A stretch of 64,000 nt of DNA from Hyphomicrobiales bacterium (GTDB taxonomy: Bacteria > Pseudomonadota > Alphaproteobacteria > Rhizobiales > Rhizobiaceae): NCBI GenBank assembly GCA_003577315.1, contig QEVK01000015.1:62001-126000 (forward strand), written 5' to 3'. Of this stretch, positions 17,452 to 27,471 are shown in pieces; position 1 is the first letter of the stretch, and each line of letters opens with the position of its first letter. A program made the translations under genes and the position numbers. Below the pieces are notes generated by a model that was given only the letters and a program-made list of their open reading frames with translations, had not been told where the DNA came from and did not search any database.

Positions 17452-19776
17452 TCAGAACTCCTCCCAGTCCTGGCGCTGGCCGGCCGGGGCGGCGGCCAGG
17501 CCGAGCGCGCCGGCCAGCTTGCGGCCGAGCGCGCGCGCCGGCGAGGGATGCGCGGCCGCGGGCCGGCCGGCGGAAACGGCGACCGGGCCGGCGCCGGCGG
17601 AAGCGCCGTCGCCGAGATTGAACTGGCCGATCAACTGCATCAGCGTCGAGGCCTCGCGGGCGAGGCCGTGGCTCGCCGCCGTCGACTGCTCGACGAGCGC
17701 GGCATTCTGCTGGGTGCCGTGGTCGATGGTGGTGACGGCCGAGCTGATCTCCTGGATGCCGGTCGCCTGCTCGCGCGCGGCGGTCACGATGGAGGAGACG
17801 TGGTGGTCGATCTCCTGCACCTGGCTGACGATGGCATTGAGCGCCGCGCCGGTCTGCTGCACGAGGTCGACGCCGGACCGCACGCGCTCGCCCGAGGTGG
17901 TGATGAGGTCCTTGATCTCCTTGGCGGCCGTGGCCGAGCGCTGGGCGAGCTCGCGCACCTCGTGCGCCACCACGGCGAAGCCCTTGCCCGCCTCGCCGGC
18001 GCGCGCGGCCTCGACGCCGGCATTGAGGGCGAGCAGCCCCGTCTGGAAGGCGATGTCGTCGATGACGCCGATGATGTTGGAGATGTCATTGGACGACTGG
18101 GCGATGTCCTGCATGGCGGCGATGGCGTCGTTGACGACGGTGCCGGAGCGCTCGGCGCCCTGCTTGGTGCGCGCCACCAGCGCGCCGGCCTGCTCGGCGC
18201 GCTCGGACGAGCTCTTCACCGTCGCGGTGATCTCCTCCAGCGCGGCGGCCGTCTCCTCGACCGAGGCGGCCTGCTGCTCGGTGCGCCGCGCCATGTCGTC
18301 GGATGCCGAGCGGATCTCGCCGGCGCCGGAATCGATGGTGCGCGCGTTCTCGCCCACCGCCCGCAGCGCCGACTGGAGCTTGTCGAGCGAGGCGTTGAAA
18401 TCGGCGCGCAGCTTGTCGAGCCCGGCGGCGAACGGCGTTTCGATGCGCCAGGCGACGTTGCCGTCGGCGAGGTGCTGGAGGCCGGCGGCGAGCGCATCGA
18501 CCGCGAACTGGATCTGCGCGGCCTCCTCGGCCTTCTGGCGCTCGCGCGCCGCGCGCTCCTCCTCCGAAAGGGCCCGGTTGGCGTCGGCCTCGCGCTCGAG
18601 CTGCTGCTTGGCGATGGCGGCGTCGCGCAGGACGACGAGCGAGCGGGCCATGTCGCCGATCTCGTCGGCGGCCGTGGCCTCGGTGATCTCGACGTCCATC
18701 TGGCCGCCGGCGATCCTGCCGGTCGCGCCGATGATGCCCTCGAGGCGGCGGCGGAAGCGGCTGGAGATCATCACGCCGAGCAGGATCAGCAGAAGCGCCG
18801 CGCCGGCGATGATGGCGATCGAGGTCCAGGCCATGCGCGTCAGATAGGCGTAGACCGTCTCCTGCGGCACGGAGACCACGGTGAACCAGGACGTGTCGTC
18901 GAGGAGGCGGACCGGCATGGCGACCGCGAGCCGGTCGACGCCGTCGGCGCCGACGACCTCGGCGATCTCGCCGGGATTGGCGATCATGCGCTGCCAGGCG
19001 GCGGCGTCCTCGGCGCTGTCGGCGAGGGGCCGGCCGAGCAGGGAGGCGTCGGGATGGCTGACGAAGCTGCCGTCGCGCGACAGCAGCGCCACGAAGCCGG
19101 TGCCCATCGGCCTGATGCCGGACAGCGCCTGCGTGATGGCGTCGAGGCCGATGTCGGCGCCGGCCACGCCCACGACCGCGCCGTCGACGAGGATGGGGGC
19201 CGTCAGCGACGTCATCAGCGTCGAGACCCCGTTCACGTCATAGGCGAACGGCTCCATGATGACCGGCTTCCGCGCGCTGCGCGCCAGTTGGTAGTAGTCG
19301 CCCGCGCCGGGCTTGTCATAGTCCACCAGCGGCTCGAAGTTGATGCCGCCGTCGGCCGTCGAGGTGGCGTAGGGGATGTAGCGGCCGGTCGCGTCGTGGT
19401 GGGGGGTGTCGACGTAGTAGGAGTCGCGGCCGTCGAAGGCGTCGGGCTCGAAGCCGGCCCACACGCCCAGGATGCCCGGCGTGCCGCTCTGGATCTGCGT
19501 CAGCATGCGGTCGGCCAGCGCGCGGTCGCCGCGGCGGCCGGCGCTCATGGCCTGCAACGTGTCGCGCATGGTGTAGACGAGCTGCATGCGGTTGGCGATG
19601 CCGCCCTCTATCGCGGCCGCGCTGGCCCTGGCGGCGGCCGTCATCTCGGCGCTGCTGGCGGCCTTCATCTGCTGGTAGGACATCACGAACAGGCTCGAGG
19701 CCGTCGCGACTGTCGCCACCACGCCGACGGCGACGATGGAGAATATGTTCCGGGATGTGGCGGTCTTGAACAGCAT
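17452..19776 (-). CDS. Methyl-accepting chemotaxis protein with periplasmic Cache domain
   Basis: 774 aa from the ATG giving [12 protein letters not shown]; an upstream GTG/ATG would add 10 residues. A first membrane helix (about 10-30) is followed by a dCache-type sensor (about 35-300, with [20 protein letters not shown] and [14 protein letters not shown]), a second helix (about 315-335), HAMP regions and the signalling hairpin ([19 protein letters not shown]). The C-terminus ends in QDWEEF, matching the NWETF-type pentapeptide that tethers CheR. It should bind a small ligand and steer motility. No other che gene is nearby. Confidence 0.92.
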   Translation of the reverse strand: MLFKTATSRNIFSIVAVGVVATVATASSLFVMSYQQMKAASSAEMTAAARASAAAIEGGIANRMQLVYTMRDTLQAMSAGRRGDRALADRMLTQIQSGTPGILGVWAGFEPDAFDGRDSYYVDTPHHDATGRYIPYATSTADGGINFEPLVDYDKPGAGDYYQLARSARKPVIMEPFAYDVNGVSTLMTSLTAPILVDGAVVGVAGADIGLDAITQALSGIRPMGTGFVALLSRDGSFVSHPDASLLGRPLADSAEDAAAWQRMIANPGEIAEVVGADGVDRLAVAMPVRLLDDTSWFTVVSVPQETVYAYLTRMAWTSIAIIAGAALLLILLGVMISSRFRRRLEGIIGATGRIAGGQMDVEITEATAADEIGDMARSLVVLRDAAIAKQQLEREADANRALSEEERAARERQKAEEAAQIQFAVDALAAGLQHLADGNVAWRIETPFAAGLDKLRADFNASLDKLQSALRAVGENARTIDSGAGEIRSASDDMARRTEQQAASVEETAAALEEITATVKSSSERAEQAGALVARTKQGAERSGTVVNDAIAAMQDIAQSSNDISNIIGVIDDIAFQTGLLALNAGVEAARAGEAGKGFAVVAHEVRELAQRSATAAKEIKDLITTSGERVRSGVDLVQQTGAALNAIVSQVQEIDHHVSSIVTAAREQATGIQEISSAVTTIDHGTQQNAALVEQSTAASHGLAREASTLMQLIGQFNLGDGASAGAGPVAVSAGRPAAAHPSPARALGRKLAGALGLAAAPAGQRQDWEEF

Positions 19777-20048
19777 TGGGAGATGCCTTTCTGGCGGCGC
19801 TCGCACCCTTTCGCTTCACCACGGCGGAAGGGCATGTGACTCGTTTCGATGACGGAAGGATGCGCCCCGTTGAAGACCGCATCCCCCGCAGCGTTCCTTC
19901 AACGCGGCGACTTTGGTGGAGATGGATTAATTAACTCTGAAGCAAATTGTCGCGGCCGGGGGTGTTGCGGCCGGAAAGCCGCGCGGGCGCGCCGGCCGGA
20001 TCGCGCGGGCGATTGCCGCCGGGCGACGTTCACGGAATAATCGCGCCC

Positions 20049-21512
20049 ATGTGGAACCTCCTCGTCGATTACTGGCCCCATATGCTTGCCGCCATCTCCG
20101 TCGGCATGGCGGCGGCGGCCATCGTTCATGTGGTGATGAGCAAGGAGGAGGTGCGCGCCGCCATCGGCTGGGTCGGCGTCATCCTTTTGTCGCCCATCGT
20201 GGGCGCGCTCGTCTACGCCATCGCCGGCATCAACCGCATCCGCCGCGCCACGATGATCTCGGAGCGGCGGCGCGCCACGGGCGGCGACGCGCTGCATCAC
20301 GCCGTGTTCGACGTCTCCCGCGCGCTGGTCGCCGACCTCTACGGCGAGCGCTTCGCCGCCATGAAGACGCTGGGCGACCGGGTGGCCAAGCATGCGATGA
20401 CGGCGGGAAACACGATCCGCATGCTGGAGGGCGGCGACGAGACCTATGCGCGGATGATCGCCGCCATCGACGGGGCCAGGCGCGGCATCATCCTGGAAAC
20501 CTACATCTTCGACCGCGACGCCATCGGGCTCAGGCTCGCCGAGGCGCTGGTGCGCGCGCGCCGCCGCGGCGTGGCCGTGCGCGTGCTGATCGACGCCGTG
20601 GGCGCGCGCTACACCGTGCCCTCGATCGTCGGCACGCTGAGCGAGGGGGGCGTGGCCGTCGACCTCTTCAACGGCAAGCTGATCATGGGCCTGCGCCTGC
20701 CCTATGCCAACCTGCGCACGCACCGCAAGATCCTGGTGGTCGACGGCGCGACCGCCTTCGTCGGCGGCATGAACATCCGCGAGGGCTTCACCAGCGAGTT
20801 CGCCACGGGCGAGCGCGCCCGCGACACGCATTTCTGCGTCAGCGGGCCGGTGGTCGCCGACCTGTTCTCCGTCGCGGCCGAGGACTGGCGCTTCACCACC
20901 GACGAGGCGCTGGACGACGACGCCTGGCGCATCGAGCCGCCGCCGACCGCGCATTTCGGCGCGCCGGTGTTCATCCGCGCCGTCTCCTCCGGTCCCGATG
21001 CATCGCTGGAGACCAACCACAGGATGCTGATGGGCGCGTTCTCGGTGGCCGAGCGCTCCATCCGCATCATGTCGCCCTATTTCCTGCCCGACCGGGAGCT
21101 GATCAGCGCGCTGGCGACGGCGGGCCGGCGCGGCGTCGAGATCGACATCGTCGTGCCGGCGCACAACAACCTCTTCCTCGTCGAGCGCGCCATGACGGCC
21201 CAGTTCGAGCAGGTGCTGAAGAACTATTGCCGCATCTGGCGCGCGCAGGGGCCGTTCGACCACTCCAAGCTGATGGCGGTGGACAGCGTGTGGGCCTTCG
21301 TCGGCTCGTCCAACCTCGACCCGCGCTCGCTGCGGCTGAATTTCGAGATCGACATCGAGCTGCTCGATTCCGGCTTCGCCGGCGCGATCGACGCCCGCAT
21401 CGAGGCGGCCATCGCCACGGCCGAGCCGGTGACGATCGAGGAGCTGCGCGCGCGCCCGTTCCCGCTGCGGCTGGCCGACAGGCTGCTGTGGCTCGGCTCG
21501 CCCTATCTGTGA
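20049..21512 (+). CDS. cls: Cardiolipin synthase (phospholipase D family)
   Basis: 487 aa. Two N-terminal membrane helices are followed by two HKD motifs: HRKILVVD (about residue 222) with VGGMNIREGF, and HSKLMAVD (about 405) with VGSSNLDPRSL. This is the bacterial ClsA-type layout, which condenses two phosphatidylglycerols to cardiolipin at the inner membrane. The ATG at 20049 is chosen because the protein then begins with the hydrophobic helix. Its 3' end overlaps the convergent regulator gene by 10 bp. Confidence 0.92.
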   Translation: MWNLLVDYWPHMLAAISVGMAAAAIVHVVMSKEEVRAAIGWVGVILLSPIVGALVYAIAGINRIRRATMISERRRATGGDALHHAVFDVSRALVADLYGERFAAMKTLGDRVAKHAMTAGNTIRMLEGGDETYARMIAAIDGARRGIILETYIFDRDAIGLRLAEALVRARRRGVAVRVLIDAVGARYTVPSIVGTLSEGGVAVDLFNGKLIMGLRLPYANLRTHRKILVVDGATAFVGGMNIREGFTSEFATGERARDTHFCVSGPVVADLFSVAAEDWRFTTDEALDDDAWRIEPPPTAHFGAPVFIRAVSSGPDASLETNHRMLMGAFSVAERSIRIMSPYFLPDRELISALATAGRRGVEIDIVVPAHNNLFLVERAMTAQFEQVLKNYCRIWRAQGPFDHSKLMAVDSVWAFVGSSNLDPRSLRLNFEIDIELLDSGFAGAIDARIEAAIATAEPVTIEELRARPFPLRLADRLLWLGSPYL

Positions 21513-21913
21513 GCGTCGCTCTCCAGCCGCTCCAGCCCGTCGGCGATGGCCTGCATGCGCCGGTTGAGCGCCGCGACCTCCAGCGAGGCGCTGCGAAGGT
21601 CGCGCAGGAGCTGCGCGGAGTCCTCGCCGGGCTCGCGCTCGCGCGGGCCGCTGCCCTTTCCGGTCAGCAGCCAGGACAGGCCGACGCCGAGGATGCCGGC
21701 CATGGTGGCGAGCCGGTTGGCGCGGGGCACGTCGCGGTCGCGCTCCCAGGCGTTCCAGCTCGCCTGCATGACGCCGAGGCGCCGCGCGGCCTGCGCGGCG
21801 GTGAGGCCGGCGGCCTCGCGGGCGAGCGAGATGCGCCCGCCCAGCGTGTCCTCGCCGTCGGAATGATCGCGATGATGATGGTCGCGGTGGCGACCCGGTG
21901 TGCTGGCGGGCAT
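21503..21913 (-). CDS. Small XRE-type HTH regulator with His-rich N-terminus
   Basis: 136 aa. A His/Asp-rich head (HRDHHHRDHSDGED) precedes a helix-turn-helix (REAAGLTAAQAARRLGVMQASWNAWERDRDVP, residues 32-64) and a C-terminal segment likely to form a coiled coil. It lies 83 bp downstream of the betaine-binding protein gene on the same strand, so it may be co-transcribed. The His-rich head could bind metal (inference). Targets are unknown. Confidence 0.75.
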   Translation of the reverse strand: MPASTPGRHRDHHHRDHSDGEDTLGGRISLAREAAGLTAAQAARRLGVMQASWNAWERDRDVPRANRLATMAGILGVGLSWLLTGKGSGPREREPGEDSAQLLRDLRSASLEVAALNRRMQAIADGLERLESDAHR

Positions 21914-21996
21914 GGGCGTCCTCCTTCGAGGCCGTTTCGGGAAAGGGAATGGAGGAGGGGCGGCGGCGCTGCCCGCGCCGCCGCCCGGCCCTCCGC

Positions 21997-23055
21997 CTAT
22001 TGCGCGGCCGCGCGCGCCGTCTCCAGCCAGCCCTCGACGAGGTCGGCATTGGCCTCGATCCACTCGCGGGCGTGGCGCTCGACGTCGGCGGCGCTGCCTT
22101 CGCCGTCGTTCATCTTCGCGTTCTGGGCGAAGATGTCCTCGATCGGCAGCGCGGCCGCTTCCAGAAGCGCCCGCACCGCCGGGTTGGCTGCGATGAAGTC
22201 CGAGTTTACCACCGGGCGGATGTCGTTGGCCGGGAAGCCGAGCTTGCACGGGTCGGCGACGCAGCCGGCGACGCCGGGCAGGGTGGCCGCGTCCTCCAGC
22301 GACTTCTGCGCCTCGGGCAGGTTCACCTGCGGCACCTCGATCCACATCACGTCCTCGCCCGGCTTCAGCGCGTCGACGGTCCAGTTCGGCGTCCAGGTGT
22401 AGAACAGGATCGGCGTGCCCTCGCCATGGGCGGCGACGGCGTCGGCCATCGAGGCCGAATAGCTGGCCTTGATCGGGTTGACGTGGTCGCGCAGGCCGTA
22501 GGCGTCGAGATGGTGCTCGATGGTGATCTCGCAGCCCCAGCCCGGCGGGCAGGCGACGAGGTCGGCCTTGCCGTCGCCGTCGCGGTCGAACGCGGCCTTG
22601 ACCTCGTCGCGCTTGAAGTCGTCCAGCGTCTTGATCCCGAACTTCTCCACCGACGCCTTGTCGACGAGATAGCCCTCGAGCGCGCCGCCCTGCGCGACGT
22701 AGCCGACGAGCTCGGCGCCCTGCGAATAGGTGCTCTCATAGGAATTGTGCAGCGGGAACCAGCCGTTCACCCACAGGTCGAGGTCGCCCTGGGCGACGGC
22801 CTGGTAGAAGGGCGGGTTGTCGAGCGTCGTCGGACCCTCGACCGCATAGCCCAGCTTCTCCAGAAGCTGCTTGTAGATCGCGGCCTCGAACCAGCCCGTG
22901 TCCCAGGTGGCCTGGGCCATCCTGATCGTGGTGCCGGCGCCGGGGCCTTCCTGGGCATGGACCGTGGCGGCCGGCGCCGCGAGCATGGTGCCCGCGGCCA
23001 GCGCGACGGCGAACAGCCGTGAAAGCGATGTCCCGGTCATGGATGTCCTGGTCAT
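21997..23055 (-). CDS. Glycine betaine/proline-type ABC transporter substrate-binding protein
   Basis: 352 aa with a signal peptide (hydrophobic core LFAVALAAGTMLAAPAA, cleavage near VHA-QE). It belongs to the OpuAC/ProX family: ATWDTGWFEAAIYKQLLEKLGY, DLWVNGWFP, and the ProX-like DGDGKADLVACPPGWGCE with a probable disulphide pair. An AAAGGAG Shine-Dalgarno lies 7 nt before the ATG at 23055. It is directly downstream of the permease and ATPase genes (2 bp gaps). It probably binds a quaternary amine such as glycine betaine or choline. The exact ligand is unresolved. Confidence 0.88.
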   Translation of the reverse strand: MTRTSMTGTSLSRLFAVALAAGTMLAAPAATVHAQEGPGAGTTIRMAQATWDTGWFEAAIYKQLLEKLGYAVEGPTTLDNPPFYQAVAQGDLDLWVNGWFPLHNSYESTYSQGAELVGYVAQGGALEGYLVDKASVEKFGIKTLDDFKRDEVKAAFDRDGDGKADLVACPPGWGCEITIEHHLDAYGLRDHVNPIKASYSASMADAVAAHGEGTPILFYTWTPNWTVDALKPGEDVMWIEVPQVNLPEAQKSLEDAATLPGVAGCVADPCKLGFPANDIRPVVNSDFIAANPAVRALLEAAALPIEDIFAQNAKMNDGEGSAADVERHAREWIEANADLVEGWLETARAAAQ

Positions 23056-23057
23056 GG

Positions 23058-24008
23058 CTACACTCCTTTTCTTCTTTTCGGATCTTCTTCTTCGTTCGTC
23101 CCGCCGCCGGCGCCGCGCAGCGACAACAGCGAGCGCATCGTGCGCATGAGCGTGGGCGCGCGCGGCGCGCGCCTTTCGCCCAGCGCCTGGCTGATGCGGT
23201 CGAGGACGATGGCGATGAGCACGATGCCGACGCCGCCGGCGGTGGCGTTGCCGACGTCGAGCCGGCCGAGCCCGGTGAACACCGTCAGCCCCAGCCCGCC
23301 CGCGCCGATCAGCGCGGCGATGACGACCATGGACAGGGCCAGCATCAGCGTCTGGTTCAGGCCGGCCATCACCGTGCGCATGGCGAGAGGGAACTGCACC
23401 TCCACCAGCATCTGCCACGGCGTCGCGCCGAAGGCTTCCGCCGCCTCCGTCAGGTCCTCGCGCACCGTGCGGATGCCGAGGTCGGTCAGCCGGATGATCG
23501 GCGGCAGCGCGAAGATGATGGTGGCGATGATGCCCGGCACCACGCCGACGCCGAACAGCATGACGATGGGCACCAGATAGACGAAGGAGGGGATCGTCTG
23601 CATGATGTCGAGCACCGGGCGCAGGATTGCGCGCACGATGTCGGAGCGGGCGGCGGCGACGCCGAGCGGAATGCCGATGACGACGCAGAACAGCACGGCG
23701 GTGACGACCATGGCGAGCGTGGTCATCGTCTCCGGCCACAGCCCGATCATGTCGATGAAGGAAAGCGCGACGAGCGTGAACAGGGCGACGCCGCGTCCGG
23801 CCGTGCGCCAGGCGATCAGCGCCAGCGCGACGGCGAACACCGGCATCGGCACGGCGTTGAGGAAGCCCGACAGCCCGTTGAGCACCTGCGTGATCGGCCA
23901 CTGCATGGAGCGGAAGAAGGGCCGGAAGTTCGGCACCAGCCAGTCGCGCACGAACAGGTTGACCCAGGCGGCGAAGGGAATCGAGACGAGATCGGCGGGG
24001 CTCGGCAT
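23058..24008 (-). CDS. proW: Glycine betaine/proline-type ABC transporter permease
   Basis: 316 aa ProW-like permease with about six membrane helices. The cytoplasmic coupling loop EAFGATPWQMLVEVQFPLAMRTVMAGLNQ contains the EAA motif. I favour the ATG at 24008, which sits 7 nt after AGAAGG. A GTG at 24014 overlapping the proV stop would add two residues. It pairs with the ATPase upstream and the binding protein downstream. Confidence 0.9.
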   Translation of the reverse strand: MPSPADLVSIPFAAWVNLFVRDWLVPNFRPFFRSMQWPITQVLNGLSGFLNAVPMPVFAVALALIAWRTAGRGVALFTLVALSFIDMIGLWPETMTTLAMVVTAVLFCVVIGIPLGVAAARSDIVRAILRPVLDIMQTIPSFVYLVPIVMLFGVGVVPGIIATIIFALPPIIRLTDLGIRTVREDLTEAAEAFGATPWQMLVEVQFPLAMRTVMAGLNQTLMLALSMVVIAALIGAGGLGLTVFTGLGRLDVGNATAGGVGIVLIAIVLDRISQALGERRAPRAPTLMRTMRSLLSLRGAGGGTNEEEDPKRRKGV

Positions 24009-24010
24009 GG

Positions 24011-25201
24011 TCACACCTTCTCCCGGGCGTCCTTGCGCGAAAGCCGCGCGAACACCGCCTGCGGCCGCACCACGCCGGCAAGCCCGCCCTTCCCGTCGCC
24101 GAGCGCGATCGGCAGGCCGGCGCTCGCCAGCGGATAGAGGTCGAACAGCCGCGCCTGCGGCGGCGCGGCCGGGACGTCGCGCAGAACGGCCTCTCCCAGC
24201 GGCGTGCCGGCGCGCAGCGCGGCATGGGCGGCGCGCCAGGTGAGGATGCCGGCAAGCCGGCCGTCCTCGACGACGTGGATGGCGTCGAGCCCCAGCGCCT
24301 CCATGCGCGCCAGCGCGCCTTCGGCGTCGACGGCGCCGATGTCGAGCGCCTCGGGCGCCTCGGCGACGCTTGCGGCGGTGAAGACCAGCGAGCGGTCGAT
24401 GTCGCGGGTGAAGGCGGCGACGTAGTCGTCGGCGGGCGCGCCGACGATCTCCTGCGCCGTGCCGGTCTGCACCATGGCGCCGTTGCGCATGATGGCGATG
24501 GTGTTGCCGAGCGTCAGCGCCTCGGTGAGGTCGTGGGTGATGAAGACGATGGTCTTCTTCAGCCTGCGTTGCAACTCCAGCAGCTCCTGCTGCATGTCGC
24601 CGCGGATCAGCGGGTCGAGCGCGGAGAAGGGCTCGTCCATCAGCAGGACCTCCGGCCCGGACGCCAGCCCCCGCGCCAGCCCGACGCGCTGCTGCATGCC
24701 GCCGGAAAGCTCGTCCGGGTAGCTGTCGGCGCGGGCGGCGAGCCCGACCTGCTCCAGCGCGGCATGGGCGCGCGCGCGCCGCTCGGCCTTGCCCACGCCC
24801 CTGATCTTGAGGCCGAAGGAGACGTTCTGCGCCACGGTCTTGTGCGGGAACAGCGCGAAGTGCTGGAACACCATCGCCACCTTCTCGCGCCGCACCCTGC
24901 GCAGCGCCTCGCCGGAACAGGCGGCGACGTCGATGCCGTCGATCAGGATCTCGCCGGCGCTGGGCCTGATCAGGCCGTTGATCATGCGCACCAGCGTCGA
25001 CTTGCCCGATCCCGACAGCCCCATCACCACGAAGATCTCGCCCTCGGCGACGCTGAAGCTGACGTCGTGGACGCCGACCGTCTGGCCGGTGGCGGCGAAA
25101 ATCTCGTCCTTGGTCCTTCCGGCCCTCAGCAGGGCCACCGCTTCAGCCGCATCTCCACCGAAGATCTTGTATAGATTATTTCCTGTTATCTTCGTTTTCA
25201 T
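24011..25201 (-). CDS. proV: Glycine betaine/proline-type ABC transporter ATP-binding protein
   Basis: 396 aa. It has the ProV-specific N-terminal extension (NNLYKIFGGDAAEAVALLRAG), Walker A GLSGSGKST, Q-loop VFQHFALFPHKT, signature LSGGMQQRV, Walker B VLLMDEPFSALDP and the H-loop His in FITHDLTEAL. Tandem CBS domains fill residues about 280-396 and in OpuA-type systems gate transport by ionic strength. It is the first gene of the proV-proW-binding protein operon. The promoter should lie in the AT-rich DNA just upstream. Confidence 0.93.
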   Translation of the reverse strand: MKTKITGNNLYKIFGGDAAEAVALLRAGRTKDEIFAATGQTVGVHDVSFSVAEGEIFVVMGLSGSGKSTLVRMINGLIRPSAGEILIDGIDVAACSGEALRRVRREKVAMVFQHFALFPHKTVAQNVSFGLKIRGVGKAERRARAHAALEQVGLAARADSYPDELSGGMQQRVGLARGLASGPEVLLMDEPFSALDPLIRGDMQQELLELQRRLKKTIVFITHDLTEALTLGNTIAIMRNGAMVQTGTAQEIVGAPADDYVAAFTRDIDRSLVFTAASVAEAPEALDIGAVDAEGALARMEALGLDAIHVVEDGRLAGILTWRAAHAALRAGTPLGEAVLRDVPAAPPQARLFDLYPLASAGLPIALGDGKGGLAGVVRPQAVFARLSRKDAREKV

Positions 25202-25735
25202 GAATCCATTTTGCGATATGCAATAATCGTGCTGGCGATGACAGAAAAATCAATGCCAATATATTCTCTCTCGCGATGGTCCCCATAAGATCGAGATGGG
25301 CACGAGAATATTCACCGAAGGCACGCTTGTGCGCCTTCGATGACGGAACGAGCCGCCTTTATACGGAGCCGAATCTTTGGGCGTCAACCCTTGCGGCCGA
25401 ATTGCGGCGGCGCGCGCCGTCGCGGCCGGGGCGGGCCGCACGCCGGCATGGGGCGCGGCCGCGGCCGCTCATGGCATGCGACAGCCGTTCACACTTTCGT
25501 GAAGAGACGCGCCGCAAGGGGCCGCAAACCGGCCATTTTCCGCCGGTCCGGGGCGATCCCCGCGCGGGTGCCCGGCAATTTGCGGCGCGGCTGGAATGTT
25601 TGCCCCGCAGGGCCCGGGAAAGGCGGGAAAAGGGCGCTTTGCAAACCCAAACCCCTCCCTTAAGGTACGCGCCAATCGTGGGCGGGCCGACGGCCCTCAC
25701 GGGGAAGATCGCATCATAACAATCAGGGAGCCATC
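25202..25735. other. 534-bp divergent gene-free region
   Basis: It separates the proV operon (-) from the peptide-binding protein gene (+). The proV-side 120 bp is distinctly AT-rich for this window and is a good place for the proV promoter. The rest is GC-rich. Open frames on both strands here have no recognisable family or Shine-Dalgarno, so I call none. CAGGGAG at 25727-25733 is the Shine-Dalgarno of the binding-protein gene. Confidence 0.55.
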
Positions 25736-27310
25736 ATGCGAAAACTTCTTCTTACTGCGAGCGTTATCGCGCTTGGCGCGGTCGTGACGCCGGCCTCGGC
25801 GGAGACCGTGCGCTGGGCGCGCGCCTCGGACGCCTTGACGCTCGACCCCCACTCGCAGAACCAGGGCGTGACCCACAACTTCAACCACCACATCTACGAG
25901 ACGCTGCTCAACCGCGACGTCGAGGGCAACCTCATCCCGCGGCTGGCGACGGAGTGGTACATCAAGGCCGACGACCCGACGGTGTGGGTGTTCAAGCTGC
26001 GCGAGGGCGTCAAGTTCCACGGCGGCCAGGACTTCACGGCCGAGGATGTGGTGTTCTCGCTCAACCGCGCGCGTTCCGACAAGTCGAACATGCGCCAGCT
26101 CCATGCCGACGTCGCCGACGTCATCGCCGTCGACGACCTGACCGTCGAGGTCAAGATGAGCGGCCCGTCGCCGCTCTATCCGAACAACATCACCAACACC
26201 TTCATCATGGACAAGGGCTGGTCGGAGGAGCACGACGTCGTCGAGGTGCAGGACTTCGGCGCCGGCGAGGACAACTACGCCGTGCGCAACGCCAACGGCA
26301 CCGGCCCCTACGTGCTTCAGTCGCGCCAGCCCGACGACCGCTCGGTGCTCGCCTGGTTCGACGGCCACTGGGACGAGAAGCCCGCCGTCACCGAGATCAT
26401 CTACCTGCCGATCAAGGAGGCCGCGACCCGCGTCGCCGCGCTGCTTTCGGGCGAGGTCGACATCGTGCAGGACGTGCCGGTGCAGGACATCGAGCGGCTG
26501 AGCAGCACGGCCGGCGTCAAGGTCGAGACCGGGCCCGAGAACCGCATCATCTATTTCGGCTACAAGTTCGGCGACGCGCCGCTGAAGTCGTCCAACGTCA
26601 CCGACAAGAACCCGTTCAACGACGCGAAGGTGCGCGAGGCCATCGAGCTTGCCGTCGACCGCGAGGCGATCAAGCGCGTGGTCATGCGCGGCCAGTCGGT
26701 GCCGGCGGGCGTGGCCACGCCGCCCTTCGTCAACGGCTGGACGCCCGAGCTCGACGCCTTCCCGGCGCCCGACGTCGCCAAGGCCAAGGCGCTGCTGGCG
26801 GAAGCCGGCTACCCGGACGGCTTCACCGTCACGCTCGACACGCCCAACGACCGCTACGTCAACGACGAGGCGATCAGCCAGGCCATCGTCGGCATGCTCG
26901 GCCAGATCGGCATCAAGGTGACGCTGGCCTCGCGGCCGATCGCCCAGCATTCGCCGATCATCCTCAACTCCGACACCGACTTCTACCTGCTCGGCTGGGG
27001 CGTGCCGACCTTCGATTCGGCCTACATCTTCAACGACCTGGTCCACACCAAGGACGGCAAGTACGGCGCCTACAATGTCGGCCTCTACTCGAACCCGGAG
27101 CTGGACGCGAAGATCCAGTCGCTCGGCACCGAGGTCGACCTCGACAAGCGCAACGCCACCATCGGCGAGATCTGGAAGGTGGTGAAGGAGGACCGCGTGC
27201 TCCTGCCGATCCACAACCAGGTGCTGGCCTACGCGATGAAGGACAACATCAACCTGGCGGTCCACCCGGAGAACCAGCCGCTGCTGAACACCGTCACCTA
27301 CGGCGAGTAA
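25736..27310 (+). CDS. Peptide/nickel-type ABC transporter substrate-binding protein
   Basis: 524 aa, SBP_bac_5 family. The signal peptide MRKLLLTASVIALGAVVTPASA is cleaved before ETVRWARASDALTLDPHS. Family segments include FKLREGVKFHGGQDFTAEDVVFSL and REAIELAVDREAIKRVV. A strong Shine-Dalgarno is present. It delivers oligopeptides or related ligands to the permeases encoded next. A terminator-like hairpin follows at once, so this gene is probably expressed more highly than the membrane components. The ligand is undetermined. Confidence 0.93.
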   Translation: MRKLLLTASVIALGAVVTPASAETVRWARASDALTLDPHSQNQGVTHNFNHHIYETLLNRDVEGNLIPRLATEWYIKADDPTVWVFKLREGVKFHGGQDFTAEDVVFSLNRARSDKSNMRQLHADVADVIAVDDLTVEVKMSGPSPLYPNNITNTFIMDKGWSEEHDVVEVQDFGAGEDNYAVRNANGTGPYVLQSRQPDDRSVLAWFDGHWDEKPAVTEIIYLPIKEAATRVAALLSGEVDIVQDVPVQDIERLSSTAGVKVETGPENRIIYFGYKFGDAPLKSSNVTDKNPFNDAKVREAIELAVDREAIKRVVMRGQSVPAGVATPPFVNGWTPELDAFPAPDVAKAKALLAEAGYPDGFTVTLDTPNDRYVNDEAISQAIVGMLGQIGIKVTLASRPIAQHSPIILNSDTDFYLLGWGVPTFDSAYIFNDLVHTKDGKYGAYNVGLYSNPELDAKIQSLGTEVDLDKRNATIGEIWKVVKEDRVLLPIHNQVLAYAMKDNINLAVHPENQPLLNTVTYGE

Positions 27311-27327
27311 CGGCTGCGTCCGCGACA

Positions 27328-27364
27328 GGCCCGCTGCGTGTCGCGCACGCGGCGGGCCGTTTTC
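27328..27364 (+). terminator. Intrinsic terminator-like hairpin after the binding-protein gene
   Basis: A 13-bp stem (27328-27340 pairs with 27346-27358, one G-U pair) has the 5-nt loop TCGCG and is followed by GTTTTC. It starts 17 bp after the stop codon. It sits inside the transporter operon and so probably attenuates the permease genes. Confidence 0.75.
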
Positions 27365-27471
27365 GACGCCATTGTCCTGGCGGACGGCCTTCAGGCTGCA
27401 CGGCCCCGCGCCGTGCGGCCCCGTTCGCCTAAGCAGCTTGCGGGCCCCGCGCCCGCGCGGGATCCAAAGCC

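Noticed and set aside
22560..22600. DRDGDGKADL in the betaine-type binding protein as an EF-hand calcium site
   Set aside because: ProX-family proteins carry a similar DGxGDGKADL segment before the PGWGCE motif, so it is a family feature rather than a separate calcium domain.
25340..25700. Overlapping open frames of about 110 codons on both strands in the proV/peptide-transporter gap
   Set aside because: No Shine-Dalgarno, no recognisable family and low-complexity Arg/Ala/Gly composition; treated as non-coding.
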